Below, piece after piece: positions 43,888-52,111 of a DNA stretch of 64,000 nt (the first letter of the stretch is position 1; every line of letters starts with the position of its first letter). The translations under genes were made by a program, and so were the position numbers. Source of the DNA: an uncultured Porphyromonadaceae bacterium (lineage in GTDB: Bacteria; Bacteroidota; Bacteroidia; Bacteroidales; Muribaculaceae); assembly GCA_947175605.1 (NCBI GenBank), contig CAMWNH010000003.1, positions 1 through 64,000 of the forward strand, in the 5' to 3' direction. A model generated the notes under the pieces. It was not told the origin of the DNA. It worked only from the letters and a program-made list of their open reading frames with translations, and searched no databases.

Positions 43888-43926
43888 TCCAACGATGCCA
43901 TACGGCTGCACCGCGCAGACTCAGCT

Positions 43927-45264
43927 ATGATTGATAAATACAAGCTATATTACCGCACATTCCTGGTCCTGTTCTGGACAGGAATGTGCATTGGTTTTAT
44001 ATGCGATGAGATTCCGCCCCTGGCCGCTATCCGCAATCCGCTGCTCATCGTGGTGGACCTGATCCTCGCGATTCTGGGATTTCTTACCATGCGCACCCGC
44101 TCCGACAAAGTCATATTCTGGAGTTTCATGGCCATTGGCGCAGTCTCATCGTTCCTTGTCAATCATGTGTCAGCCCTTACATTCTTCAACGGCACGCGCG
44201 ACTTTTTCGGCCTGCTTTTCTGCATCCCCATACTGCACTTCTTCCTCAGCGGGGATCGCGCCGGCGAATTCAGGGACAAATTCGACAAGCAGGTGCGCAT
44301 ATGGCTGATACTTCAGGCCGTCTGCATCACCTTCCAGTTCCTGAAGTACGGAGCCAACGACCACGGCGGCGGCACGATGGGCTTCGGCGGTTCGGGCATG
44401 ACCTCCATCCTCATTTATCTAAGCTCATTCTATCTCATCATGAAGGACTGGGACTTCGATGACGTATGGGGCAGCGTGCGCCGGCACAAGTGGACCATCA
44501 TACTTCTTTATCCCACCTTCCTGAATGAGACAAAAATCAGCTTCATACTGCTTGCAGCCTATTGCGTGCTGATATTCAAGCCCACGAAGGCCATGCTTAT
44601 CAAGATGATATATGCCCTGCCCGTAGCCATTGCAGCCATGTGGGGTGTGGGCTATCTCTATCTCAAAGCCACGAACCAGTCGGATGACGTCTTCACATAC
44701 GAATTCTTTGAGGAATATCTCGTAGGCAGCGACGTAGACTACTGGGTAGACCTCGCCCTCAAGATGCAGGACGGCTATTTCGATCAATGGATGCTCGATC
44801 CGGAGGACTACTGGGCCGTCGACATACAGCGCATGACCAAAATAGCACTCGCCCCCGATATTCTCAAAAAAGAGAACGGCGGTATATGGCTCGGAGCGGG
44901 TCTCGGACAATTCAAAGGCGGCACAATGACGGAAGCTACAAAGTTCGCACGTCAGAACAACTGGCTCCTGCAAGGCTCAAAGCCCTGGATATTCTTCGTA
45001 ATCATACAGATAGGCCTTATCGGCATAATCTGGTTCTTCTGCATGATCATCCGCAATCTGTTCGGGCCCAAGGACTACACGCCGGAGATAAAGCGAATGC
45101 TCATCTTCGCATCCACGGCCTTACTCCTTATACAGTTCTACGACACCTCCTTACGCTACTACCAGTTCTGCTTCCTCTTCTTCTATCTGTGCTTTGCAGT
45201 ACGGGGCATTCCCGCCGACGGCAAAAAGAAGAAGGAATCGAAAACACTTATTCCCGCACATTAG
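43927..45264 (+). CDS. Polytopic membrane protein, probable polysaccharide polymerase (Wzy-like)
   Basis: A 445-residue protein with about ten to twelve membrane spans and a large loop near 240-320 (DVDYWVDLALKMQDGYFDQW). It lacks strong motifs, as Wzy polymerases do. Its size, topology, the long late periplasmic loop, and its place between the Wzc-like kinase and two glycosyltransferases make a polymerase the most likely role. The C-terminal residues are lysine-rich. An O-antigen ligase-like role cannot be ruled out. No flippase gene is in this operon, so either flippase elsewhere in the window may serve it. Confidence 0.65.
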   Translation: MIDKYKLYYRTFLVLFWTGMCIGFICDEIPPLAAIRNPLLIVVDLILAILGFLTMRTRSDKVIFWSFMAIGAVSSFLVNHVSALTFFNGTRDFFGLLFCIPILHFFLSGDRAGEFRDKFDKQVRIWLILQAVCITFQFLKYGANDHGGGTMGFGGSGMTSILIYLSSFYLIMKDWDFDDVWGSVRRHKWTIILLYPTFLNETKISFILLAAYCVLIFKPTKAMLIKMIYALPVAIAAMWGVGYLYLKATNQSDDVFTYEFFEEYLVGSDVDYWVDLALKMQDGYFDQWMLDPEDYWAVDIQRMTKIALAPDILKKENGGIWLGAGLGQFKGGTMTEATKFARQNNWLLQGSKPWIFFVIIQIGLIGIIWFFCMIIRNLFGPKDYTPEIKRMLIFASTALLLIQFYDTSLRYYQFCFLFFYLCFAVRGIPADGKKKKESKTLIPAH

Positions 45265-45274
45265 CCCACGACAC

Positions 45275-46252
45275 ATGGAGAGACCCAAAATTTCCGTCTG
45301 CATACCGGTCTACAACGTCGAGAATTACCTTCGCCGATGTCTGGACTCCATCCTCTCGCAATCCCTGCGGGAGATACAGCTTGTGTGCGTCGACGATGCC
45401 TCGCCTGATGGCTCTGCCGCGATTCTTCAGGAGTACGCGCTGCGGGAGCCCGAGCGGATAAAAATAATCAGCAAAGAACGGAACGAAGGACTGATGGCCG
45501 CCCGGCGCACGGGATACAAAAACGCCGATGGAGAATATTTCTTCTTCTGCGACAGCGACGACTACCTGCCGGCCGATACACTCGAAACGCTCTACAAGGC
45601 CGCGATAGCTGCGGATGCCGACATCGCCGCAGGCGATTTTTACTATGAGAAGGCCGACGGTCGGCGCACGCTCGTGCAGCGCTCGCTGCAACTTGACACG
45701 ACGCCCGAACGCTACCTGCGCGCAATCATGACGGGCACACTCTGCACACTCTGCGGCTCCATCTACCACCGCCGGCTATTCGAAGGCAGGGACTACACCA
45801 CCTTCATGAATCATTCCTTTGCCGAGGACAGGCTGCTGCTCACACAGCTATTGCGCGTGGCAAAGCGAATCGAACCCGTTCACTTCGGAAGCTACGTCTA
45901 CTTCCTGAACAACGCGTCCATGACGCAGAACCGGCTTTCCGACCGACAGCTTACCCAGCTTCTTAAAGCTCAGGACTGGGTGCGCCGCTTTCTTTCGGAC
46001 AGCCCGGAATTCGCGCCCGTTGCGCTGCGGCACTATGTACGCTACCTAAGCTTCCTCCTTGAAAGCGGATACGACTCGAAGTTCATATCCGGCTTCACGC
46101 CTGATAATCGCGAGCTCCTGTCTTTCAAGAAATTGAACAACATTTTAGGGACCCGGTTGGCCTGCCACACGACGCTTTGTCTACATTCAAAACTGTATAG
46201 GGACACGGCGGCTGCCGCACGCCGGACCATACGAAAGATACTCGGACGATAA
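45275..46252 (+). CDS. Glycosyltransferase family 2
   Basis: A 325-residue GT-A enzyme. The start is the ATG at 45275 (MERPKISVCIPVYNVENYL), not the track start at 45194 inside the polymerase-like gene. The nucleotide site shows VCVDDASPDGS, and the metal-binding motif is FFCDSDDYLP (DxD). The C-terminal third is a helix-rich acceptor region. It stops directly before the next gene (TAA then ATG, no gap). It adds one sugar of the exopolysaccharide repeat; donor unknown. Confidence 0.9.
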   Translation: MERPKISVCIPVYNVENYLRRCLDSILSQSLREIQLVCVDDASPDGSAAILQEYALREPERIKIISKERNEGLMAARRTGYKNADGEYFFFCDSDDYLPADTLETLYKAAIAADADIAAGDFYYEKADGRRTLVQRSLQLDTTPERYLRAIMTGTLCTLCGSIYHRRLFEGRDYTTFMNHSFAEDRLLLTQLLRVAKRIEPVHFGSYVYFLNNASMTQNRLSDRQLTQLLKAQDWVRRFLSDSPEFAPVALRHYVRYLSFLLESGYDSKFISGFTPDNRELLSFKKLNNILGTRLACHTTLCLHSKLYRDTAAAARRTIRKILGR

Positions 46253-47323
46253 ATGGCCAGAATACTGTTTATCAACAACTCCTACCCCACTCCCGCCTTC
46301 CCTGCCGCCGGAACATACGCCCGAACCATGGCAGAAGAAATGGAGCAGGCCGGGCACACTGTGGACGTGGAGGCACTCCGACCCTCAGGAAACGGAGCAT
46401 TACACAAGATCCGCGACTACGCCTCATTCTGGAAGCGGCTCCTCAGCCGCAAACTCGGAGGATACGACTTGCTGTACGTCAACCACTTCACCTACAGCTT
46501 CCCCTTATTTCTCAATCCCACGCTCCGCAAAAACGCCGCGAAAGTCATCATCCACTGGCATGGAAAGGAGCTCGTGAGCACATCGAAATTTAATGCCATG
46601 ATGGTGCAGGCATTGGATCGGAGCCTCCGGGACTTCCGCCACGTGGCACCGTCGGAGTACTTCAAAAATAAGATTCTTGCGGCCACCGCACTGGACCCCT
46701 CGCAGATCATTGTCTCACCCAGCGGAGGAGTCGATATAAGCCTATTTAGACCGCGTTCCGATGGCAAGGCGGAGGAAGCCTTTATCCTGGGATTTCCGGG
46801 CGGTATAATCACAACAAAAGGCGCCGACGTGCTGCTGGGCGTAATGCAGGCCCACCGCCGCCTCGAGCGTGCGACAGGACGACCAGTGAAATTCCGCATT
46901 ATACACTATGGCGCGGAATTCGACGTATATCTACCGCGTTTCCGGGCAAGCGGAGCCGAGCTCGAGATCATGCCTAAAATGTCCAAAGAACAGATGCCCG
47001 ACTTCTACAGCGGACTGTCCGTGGCCCTGACCTTATCCTCCGCCGTAATCGGCGAGAGTCTCGGCCTGGTGTCGCTGGAAGCCATGGGATGCGGTGTTCC
47101 CGTAATCGCGCACGACATCTGCGCCTATCCCGAATTTGTAATTCCGGGACGCAGCGGTGAACTCGCGACCTACTCTCCTGATCCGGCTGAACGCACGGCC
47201 GGGGTGCTGGATGCCATCGAACGCATTGCCGCAAATCCCTCATCCTATGCCCCCCGCGAGATTATCGAGCAGGGCTACTCACGCGAATCTGTTGTGGACT
47301 TCTACCGCAACGCTCTTCTCTGA
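46253..47323 (+). CDS. Glycosyltransferase family 4
   Basis: A 356-residue GT-B enzyme. It opens ARILFINNSYPTPAFPAAGT and has the C-terminal EX7E region GESLGLVSLEAMGCGVPV (two glutamates at the right spacing) and the donor-side GFPGGIITTKGADVLL. The motif IIHWHGKELV in the first half marks the acceptor cleft. Its ATG abuts the stop of the GT2 gene, so the two are translated in step and likely add neighbouring sugars. Confidence 0.88.
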   Translation: MARILFINNSYPTPAFPAAGTYARTMAEEMEQAGHTVDVEALRPSGNGALHKIRDYASFWKRLLSRKLGGYDLLYVNHFTYSFPLFLNPTLRKNAAKVIIHWHGKELVSTSKFNAMMVQALDRSLRDFRHVAPSEYFKNKILAATALDPSQIIVSPSGGVDISLFRPRSDGKAEEAFILGFPGGIITTKGADVLLGVMQAHRRLERATGRPVKFRIIHYGAEFDVYLPRFRASGAELEIMPKMSKEQMPDFYSGLSVALTLSSAVIGESLGLVSLEAMGCGVPVIAHDICAYPEFVIPGRSGELATYSPDPAERTAGVLDAIERIAANPSSYAPREIIEQGYSRESVVDFYRNALL

Positions 47324-47337
47324 AACAACGCAAGCGA

Positions 47338-48552
47338 ATGAAAAAGATAAGCGACTCCCTCTTAAAGCTCAAAAAATACTGCGAGAAAGAAGGATTCAAG
47401 GGCTATGACCCCTATGACGGACTGAATTCCCGTGTATTCAAGGCCCTGCCCTTCGTGGGGCGCTCCGCCATCGCCCGCCTCGTGTGGATTCAGCTTTTCA
47501 AGCGCATGCCCTTCAACCTGCGTCCCCTCGCCGGAATACGCAAGGACTACAATGCCAAGGGCATCGGCCTCCTGCTCGACGGCTATCTCTCGCTGCTCGA
47601 AATCATCCGCCTGCGCCCTGAAATGCAGGTCAACTTCGGCACGAAACAGGAACTGACCGCTACCATAGAGCATCTTGCGGGACTCCTGCTTGAGCTGCGC
47701 TCGCCGGACACATCGGGGGCAGCCTGGGGCTACAACTTCCCTTGGCAGTGCCGCAGGGAATTTCTCTTCCCTGCCAATGAACCGACGGTTGTGGCCACAA
47801 ATTTCTGCGCCTCGGCATTGCTGCGCGCCGCCGACATGCTGGACCGCGAGGACTGGCGCAAAGTAGCTCTGAGCTCGGCAAAATTCGTCACCGACGATTT
47901 GCGTCGCACTCCGCACAAGGGCGGATTCATATTCTCTTACTCGCGCATGCCCGGCAACGACACCATCTACAATGCCTCGCTTCTGGGCTCGCGTCTGCTG
48001 TCTCTTTGCGCCAATGCGGGAGCTCCCGACGCCTCGCTTCTGAAAGACCTCGCCGAACAGTCCGTCAAGGCCTGCTGCGCCGATCAGCGCCCCGACGGTT
48101 CATGGACCTACGGCGTAGCGCCCGTCACGGGCTGGGTGGACTCCTTCCATACCGGCTACAACCTCGACGGACTCGTCGCATACGAACAGTGCACCGGCGA
48201 TACGCGCTTCCACGACAACATCGTCAAGGGCCTTGACTACTACGTCCGGACCTTCTTCAACCACGAGACAGGCCAGGCGTCATACTACAACAACCGTATA
48301 TACCCTATCGACATACATTGCCCCGGACAGCTGCCCGTGACACTCAGCCGCACGGGCACCTACGCCGTGCATCGCGACCTGGCCTTGAAAGTACTTCATC
48401 ATGCCATCGACACGATGCAGGCGCCTGATGGCTACTTCTACTATCAGCTGAAGCAAGGCATTTCAAGCCATATCAGCTACATGCGCTGGAGCAATGCCTT
48501 CATGTTTGCATCGCTCGCCACGGCCTTGCTCGAGGAGTGCCGCCTTAGATGA
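47338..48552 (+). CDS. Alpha/alpha-toroid protein of unknown function, last gene of the exopolysaccharide operon
   Basis: A 404-residue soluble protein without signal peptide. It shows repeated paired helices with conserved turns such as DQRPDGSWTYG, SFHTGYNLDGLVAYEQ and QAPDGYFYYQL, the QxxDGSW-like features of alpha/alpha-toroid folds seen in glycan lyases, epimerases and terpene cyclases. It lacks the DxDD or DDxxD sites of terpene enzymes. Its place after two glycosyltransferases suggests it modifies or trims the polymer or a lipid-linked unit in the cytosol, but the reaction is unknown. A strong terminator follows. Confidence 0.6.
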   Translation: MKKISDSLLKLKKYCEKEGFKGYDPYDGLNSRVFKALPFVGRSAIARLVWIQLFKRMPFNLRPLAGIRKDYNAKGIGLLLDGYLSLLEIIRLRPEMQVNFGTKQELTATIEHLAGLLLELRSPDTSGAAWGYNFPWQCRREFLFPANEPTVVATNFCASALLRAADMLDREDWRKVALSSAKFVTDDLRRTPHKGGFIFSYSRMPGNDTIYNASLLGSRLLSLCANAGAPDASLLKDLAEQSVKACCADQRPDGSWTYGVAPVTGWVDSFHTGYNLDGLVAYEQCTGDTRFHDNIVKGLDYYVRTFFNHETGQASYYNNRIYPIDIHCPGQLPVTLSRTGTYAVHRDLALKVLHHAIDTMQAPDGYFYYQLKQGISSHISYMRWSNAFMFASLATALLEECRLR

Positions 48553-48572
48553 TATAAAGCGATATAAACGGC

Positions 48573-48606
48573 GAGAGCCGGCTGCATTTCGTGGCCGGCT
48601 CTCTTT
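48573..48606. terminator. Bidirectional terminator between the exopolysaccharide operon and yebC
   Basis: GAGAGCCGGC (48573-48582) pairs perfectly with GCCGGCTCTC (48594-48603) around an 11-base loop, followed by TTTGTC on the plus strand. It sits between two convergent genes and can stop both. Confidence 0.82.
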
Positions 48607-48628
48607 GTCATATATCGCGGATAGGGAT

Positions 48629-49366
48629 TTATTCCTCCTCTTCCTTCATATTGTGGAATACGTTCTGCACGTCCTCGTCTTCCTCGATCTTGTCGAGAAG
48701 CTTCTGCACGGCTTCGCGCTGCTCGGGCGTAACGTCCTTGAGATCGTTGGGAATGCGTTCGAACTCAGAGGAGATGATCTCGTAGCCATTCTCTTCGAGA
48801 TACTTCTGGATGTGCGAATATTCTTCGAACGCACCATAGAGCACAACCTGCTGGTTGCCGTCCTCGTCTTCGTCATGTCCGAGTTCGTCCACACCGTAGT
48901 CGATGAGTTCGAGTTCCAGATCGTCGAGGCTCACGCCATCCTTGGGTTTGATCTTGAACACGCACTTGTGGTCGAAAAGGAAGGTAAGGGAGCCCTGTGT
49001 GCCCAGCGTGCCGCCGAACTTGTTGAAGTACGAACGCACATTCGCCACGGTGCGGGTATTGTTGTCCGTAGCAGCTTCGACAAAGATTGCGATGCCGTGG
49101 GGGCCGTAGCCTTCGTAGGAAATTTCCTTGTAGTCGCCTGCATCCTTCTCGGTAGCCTTCTTGATAGCGCGTTCCACGGTATCCTTAGGCATGTTTGCAG
49201 CCTTAGCGTTCTGCATCAGTGCGCGCAGGCGGGGATTGGTGTCAGGATCCGGGCCGCCGGCCTTGGCAGCGATAGTGATTTCTTTGCCTATACGCGTGAA
49301 CGTACGCGACATATTGCCCCAGCGTTTGAGCTTGCGGGCCTTGCGGTATTCAAATGCTCTTCCCAT
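48629..49366 (-). CDS. YebC/PmpR-family protein (transcription or translation factor)
   Basis: A 245-residue member of the YebC/TACO1 family. The signature GRAFEYRKARKLKRWGNMSR and TRIGKEITIAAKAGGPDPDT, then NMPKDTVERAIKKA, are near textbook. Members were described as transcription regulators and, in some, as factors that relieve ribosome stalling. It starts 45 bases after pheT ends and is probably in the same transcript. Confidence 0.92.
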   Translation of the reverse strand: MGRAFEYRKARKLKRWGNMSRTFTRIGKEITIAAKAGGPDPDTNPRLRALMQNAKAANMPKDTVERAIKKATEKDAGDYKEISYEGYGPHGIAIFVEAATDNNTRTVANVRSYFNKFGGTLGTQGSLTFLFDHKCVFKIKPKDGVSLDDLELELIDYGVDELGHDEDEDGNQQVVLYGAFEEYSHIQKYLEENGYEIISSEFERIPNDLKDVTPEQREAVQKLLDKIEEDEDVQNVFHNMKEEEE

Positions 49367-49411
49367 AGTGTGGAATAATCTGTATGTTTTGTTGTTATTG
49401 TATTCGTGTGT

Positions 49412-51925
49412 TTAGCGCAGCTCGGCATTGAACTTCGAGCGCAGCGTGTCGATGATCTTGCCCATCACCTTCTCGATATGCTTGTCCTGAAGCGTCTTTT
49501 CGGGATCCTGGAGCGTCATGGAGATAGCGTAGCTCTTCTTGCCGGCAGGGAGATTCTTGCCCTCGTAGACATCGAAAAGCGAAACGCCCGTGAGCAGCTT
49601 GCGCTCGGCGTCGCGCACGGCCTTCTCCACCTCGGCGAAGCTGATTCCGTTGTCCAGCAGCAGCGAAAGATCGCGCTTCACGGGTTGCGTCTTGGGCAGG
49701 GGCACGAATTCGGTCTTCGTCTTCAGCGAAGCGCGCGAAAGCTTGTCCCAGAAAAGCTCGCAATAGAAGACCGGAGCTTTCACATCGAGCTTGCGGGCGA
49801 GCGAGGGAGCGACACGGCCGATGAAGCCCACGGTGGTGCCTCCACCCATGATGATGCGCTGCTTCTCGGCGAAGATATCGCCCTCGGGCAGCGTGGCTTC
49901 CGTATCGAACATCACTTTGTCCAGACCGAGGCGACGGAAGATGTTCTCGACCGTACCCTTGAGGTCATAGTAGCTTGCTTCCTCCTCCTTGCGCAGCCAG
50001 TGGCCGGCGGGGCGGCTGTTGCCGCTAAGCCACAGGGCCAGACGCGACTCCTCATGGTATGCGGCAAGTGAGTTGCTGTCGTCCAGGCCGTCTCCGCTCT
50101 TGTAAGCGTAAACCTTACCGAACTCGTAGAGCGCAAGGTCCGAGGCGCGGCGGTTGATGTTGTGAGCCAATGTTTCGAGACCGCCGAAAAGCATCGTGCC
50201 GCGGAGCACGTTCAGCTCCTGGCTCAGAGGATTCAGCAGATGCACGAGGCCCGACACGGGATATTCCGCAAGGCCTTCGTAATAGCCCTCGGCTGTCAGC
50301 GAATTGTTGAGAATCTCGTTGTATCCGGCGCCCACGAGCTGCTCTGAAATGAGGCGTCGCAGGGCGTCGTCCTTGTCCGTGGCCGTCTTGTACGAGATGC
50401 AGGCATGCAGCTCGTCGGTCATCTCTATGTTGTTGTAGCCGTATATGCGCAGGATCTCCTCGATTACGTCGCAGGCGCGGCGCACGTCGAAACGATATGT
50501 GGGAACTTCGAGTTCGAGCACTTCCTCACCGCATTCGGCGCATGTCTTGCGGCCGGCAATGCGGATGTCAAGCGCCTCGAGAATCGTGTCGATAGTTTCG
50601 GCTGGTATCTCACGACCGATCAGACGGGCCACCTGTCCGTAGCTAAGCTCTACGGCGTAAGGCTTCACAGGCTCGGGATAAAGGTCGATAAGACTGCCTA
50701 CAATCTCGCCTCCGGCAAGCTCCTTGACGAGCATTGCGGCAAGCTTGAGGGCATATACGCAGCCGTTGGGGTCGACGCCACGTTCGTAACGGAAGGACGA
50801 ATCGGTGCTTATGCCCAAACGGCGTGCCGTGCGACGCACGCTCGTGGGATTGAAGCATGCGCTTTCAAGAAATATATCCGTCGTGCGCTCGGTGGTGCCC
50901 GATTCGAGGCCGCCGAACACACCGGCGATGCACTTAGCGTCCGTGCCATCGCATATCATCAGATCGGCGGCACTGAGTGTGCGCTCCACCTCATCGAGCG
51001 TCACGAATTTCTCGCCCTCAGCGGCACGACGCACCACAACCTTGCCATCCTTAAGCGTTGAGGCGTCGAAGCAATGCAAAGGCTGGCAGAAGGCATGCAG
51101 TATGTAGTTGGTGATGTCGACGATATTGTTGTGCGGACGCATGCCGATAGCCGTCAGGCGCTCCTTGAGCCACTCGGGCGACTCCTTGACCGTTACGCCC
51201 TTGATGGTAAGGCCGCAATAGCGGGTCACACCGCCATCGGCACGGCTGATATCTACGCTCACGCCTGCCTCGTCGGGGCGATCGATCTTAAAATCCTCCA
51301 CACTCGGGCGCACAGCCTTCATAGGCGTGGCATGCACGGTCTGGCGGGCAGCCACGTCACGGGCCACACCAAAATGGCTGGCAGCGTCGATACGGTTGGG
51401 CGTCAGGTCCACTTCCAGCACATAATCATCCTCAACATGATAGTAGTCGGCTGCGGGACGGCCGATGAATGCATCGGCCTCAGGCCCCAGCACGATAATT
51501 CCGTCATGCGATGTGCCGATGCCGATCTCATCCTCGGCGCAAATCATGCCGAAGGACTCCACGCCACGGATCTTGGATTTCTTGATTTTGAATTCCTTAT
51601 CGCCGTCATAGAGGGTAGTTCCGACCGTGGCCACAACCACCGTCTGTCCTGCCGCTACATTAGGCGCACCGCACACGATCTGCACCGGGCCGTTGGCCTG
51701 TCCGAGATCCACTGTGGTGATGTGCAGGTGATCGCTGTCGGGATGCTCCACGCAGGTGAGCACCTTGCCTATGACAATTCCGCGAAGTCCTCCGCGGATA
51801 CTCTCCACGCGCTCTATGCCGCCCGTTTCAAGACCCACGGACGTGAGGGCCGCCGACAGCTCTTCCGGGCTCAGCGTCAAGGCCGGCTCGAGATACTGCT
51901 TAAGCCATTTATAGGATATATTCAT
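49412..51925 (-). CDS. pheT: Phenylalanyl-tRNA synthetase beta subunit
   Basis: An 837-residue subunit that with PheS charges tRNA-Phe. From the ATG at 51925 (MNISYKWLKQYL): the OB-fold tRNA-binding insert (about 40-150, PVQIVCGAPNVAAGQTVVVA), the B3/B4 editing domain (FLESACFNPTSVRRTARRLG), B5 with a winged helix, the catalytic-like B6/B7 core, and a C-terminal ferredoxin-like anticodon domain (KTQPVKRDLSLLLDNGISF). The track start at 51985 lies in the promoter leader. pheS is not in the window. Its promoter and a 5'-end hairpin lie just upstream. Confidence 0.97.
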   Translation of the reverse strand: MNISYKWLKQYLEPALTLSPEELSAALTSVGLETGGIERVESIRGGLRGIVIGKVLTCVEHPDSDHLHITTVDLGQANGPVQIVCGAPNVAAGQTVVVATVGTTLYDGDKEFKIKKSKIRGVESFGMICAEDEIGIGTSHDGIIVLGPEADAFIGRPAADYYHVEDDYVLEVDLTPNRIDAASHFGVARDVAARQTVHATPMKAVRPSVEDFKIDRPDEAGVSVDISRADGGVTRYCGLTIKGVTVKESPEWLKERLTAIGMRPHNNIVDITNYILHAFCQPLHCFDASTLKDGKVVVRRAAEGEKFVTLDEVERTLSAADLMICDGTDAKCIAGVFGGLESGTTERTTDIFLESACFNPTSVRRTARRLGISTDSSFRYERGVDPNGCVYALKLAAMLVKELAGGEIVGSLIDLYPEPVKPYAVELSYGQVARLIGREIPAETIDTILEALDIRIAGRKTCAECGEEVLELEVPTYRFDVRRACDVIEEILRIYGYNNIEMTDELHACISYKTATDKDDALRRLISEQLVGAGYNEILNNSLTAEGYYEGLAEYPVSGLVHLLNPLSQELNVLRGTMLFGGLETLAHNINRRASDLALYEFGKVYAYKSGDGLDDSNSLAAYHEESRLALWLSGNSRPAGHWLRKEEEASYYDLKGTVENIFRRLGLDKVMFDTEATLPEGDIFAEKQRIIMGGGTTVGFIGRVAPSLARKLDVKAPVFYCELFWDKLSRASLKTKTEFVPLPKTQPVKRDLSLLLDNGISFAEVEKAVRDAERKLLTGVSLFDVYEGKNLPAGKKSYAISMTLQDPEKTLQDKHIEKVMGKIIDTLRSKFNAELR

Positions 51926-51958
51926 TGTATTGGATGTGTATTTTATTCGGCTGATGCA

Positions 51959-51977
51959 GGCAGGCTCGCAGCCTGCC
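51959..51977 (-). promoter_or_regulatory. Hairpin at the 5' end of the pheT leader
   Basis: On the minus strand GGCAGGCT, GCG, AGCCTGCC forms a perfect 8-bp stem with a three-base loop. If transcription starts near 51983, the hairpin begins about six bases from the 5' end of the mRNA. It could protect the message or act in control. I see no leader peptide or T-box pattern. Confidence 0.5.
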
Positions 51978-51989
51978 CCTAACAAACTG

Positions 51990-52020
51990 CAAATTTAGCA
52001 ATTTTCGCCCAAAACATCAA
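51990..52020 (-). promoter_or_regulatory. Promoter of pheT
   Basis: Minus strand TTG (52020-52018), 20 bases, TAAATTTG (51997-51990). The -7 element is perfect, the -33 has three of four bases. Confidence 0.65.
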
Positions 52021-52032
52021 CCCCGCGCACAC

Positions 52033-52073
52033 AAAAAAATCCGGAGACACAGCCTCGGGGCCGCATCTCCGGA
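52033..52073 (-). terminator. Rho-independent terminator after secDF
   Basis: Minus strand TCCGGAGA (52073-52066) pairs perfectly with TCTCCGGA (52047-52040), followed by seven U (52039-52033). It lies 39 bases past the secDF stop and just before the pheT promoter. Confidence 0.87.
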
Positions 52074-52111
52074 CGGGAGAATTGTTTTTGTGTGCAATTG
52101 CGCCTGAAGAC

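Noticed and set aside
47338-48552. Terpene cyclase
   Set aside because: Toroid-like turns are present but DxDD and DDxxD motifs are absent.
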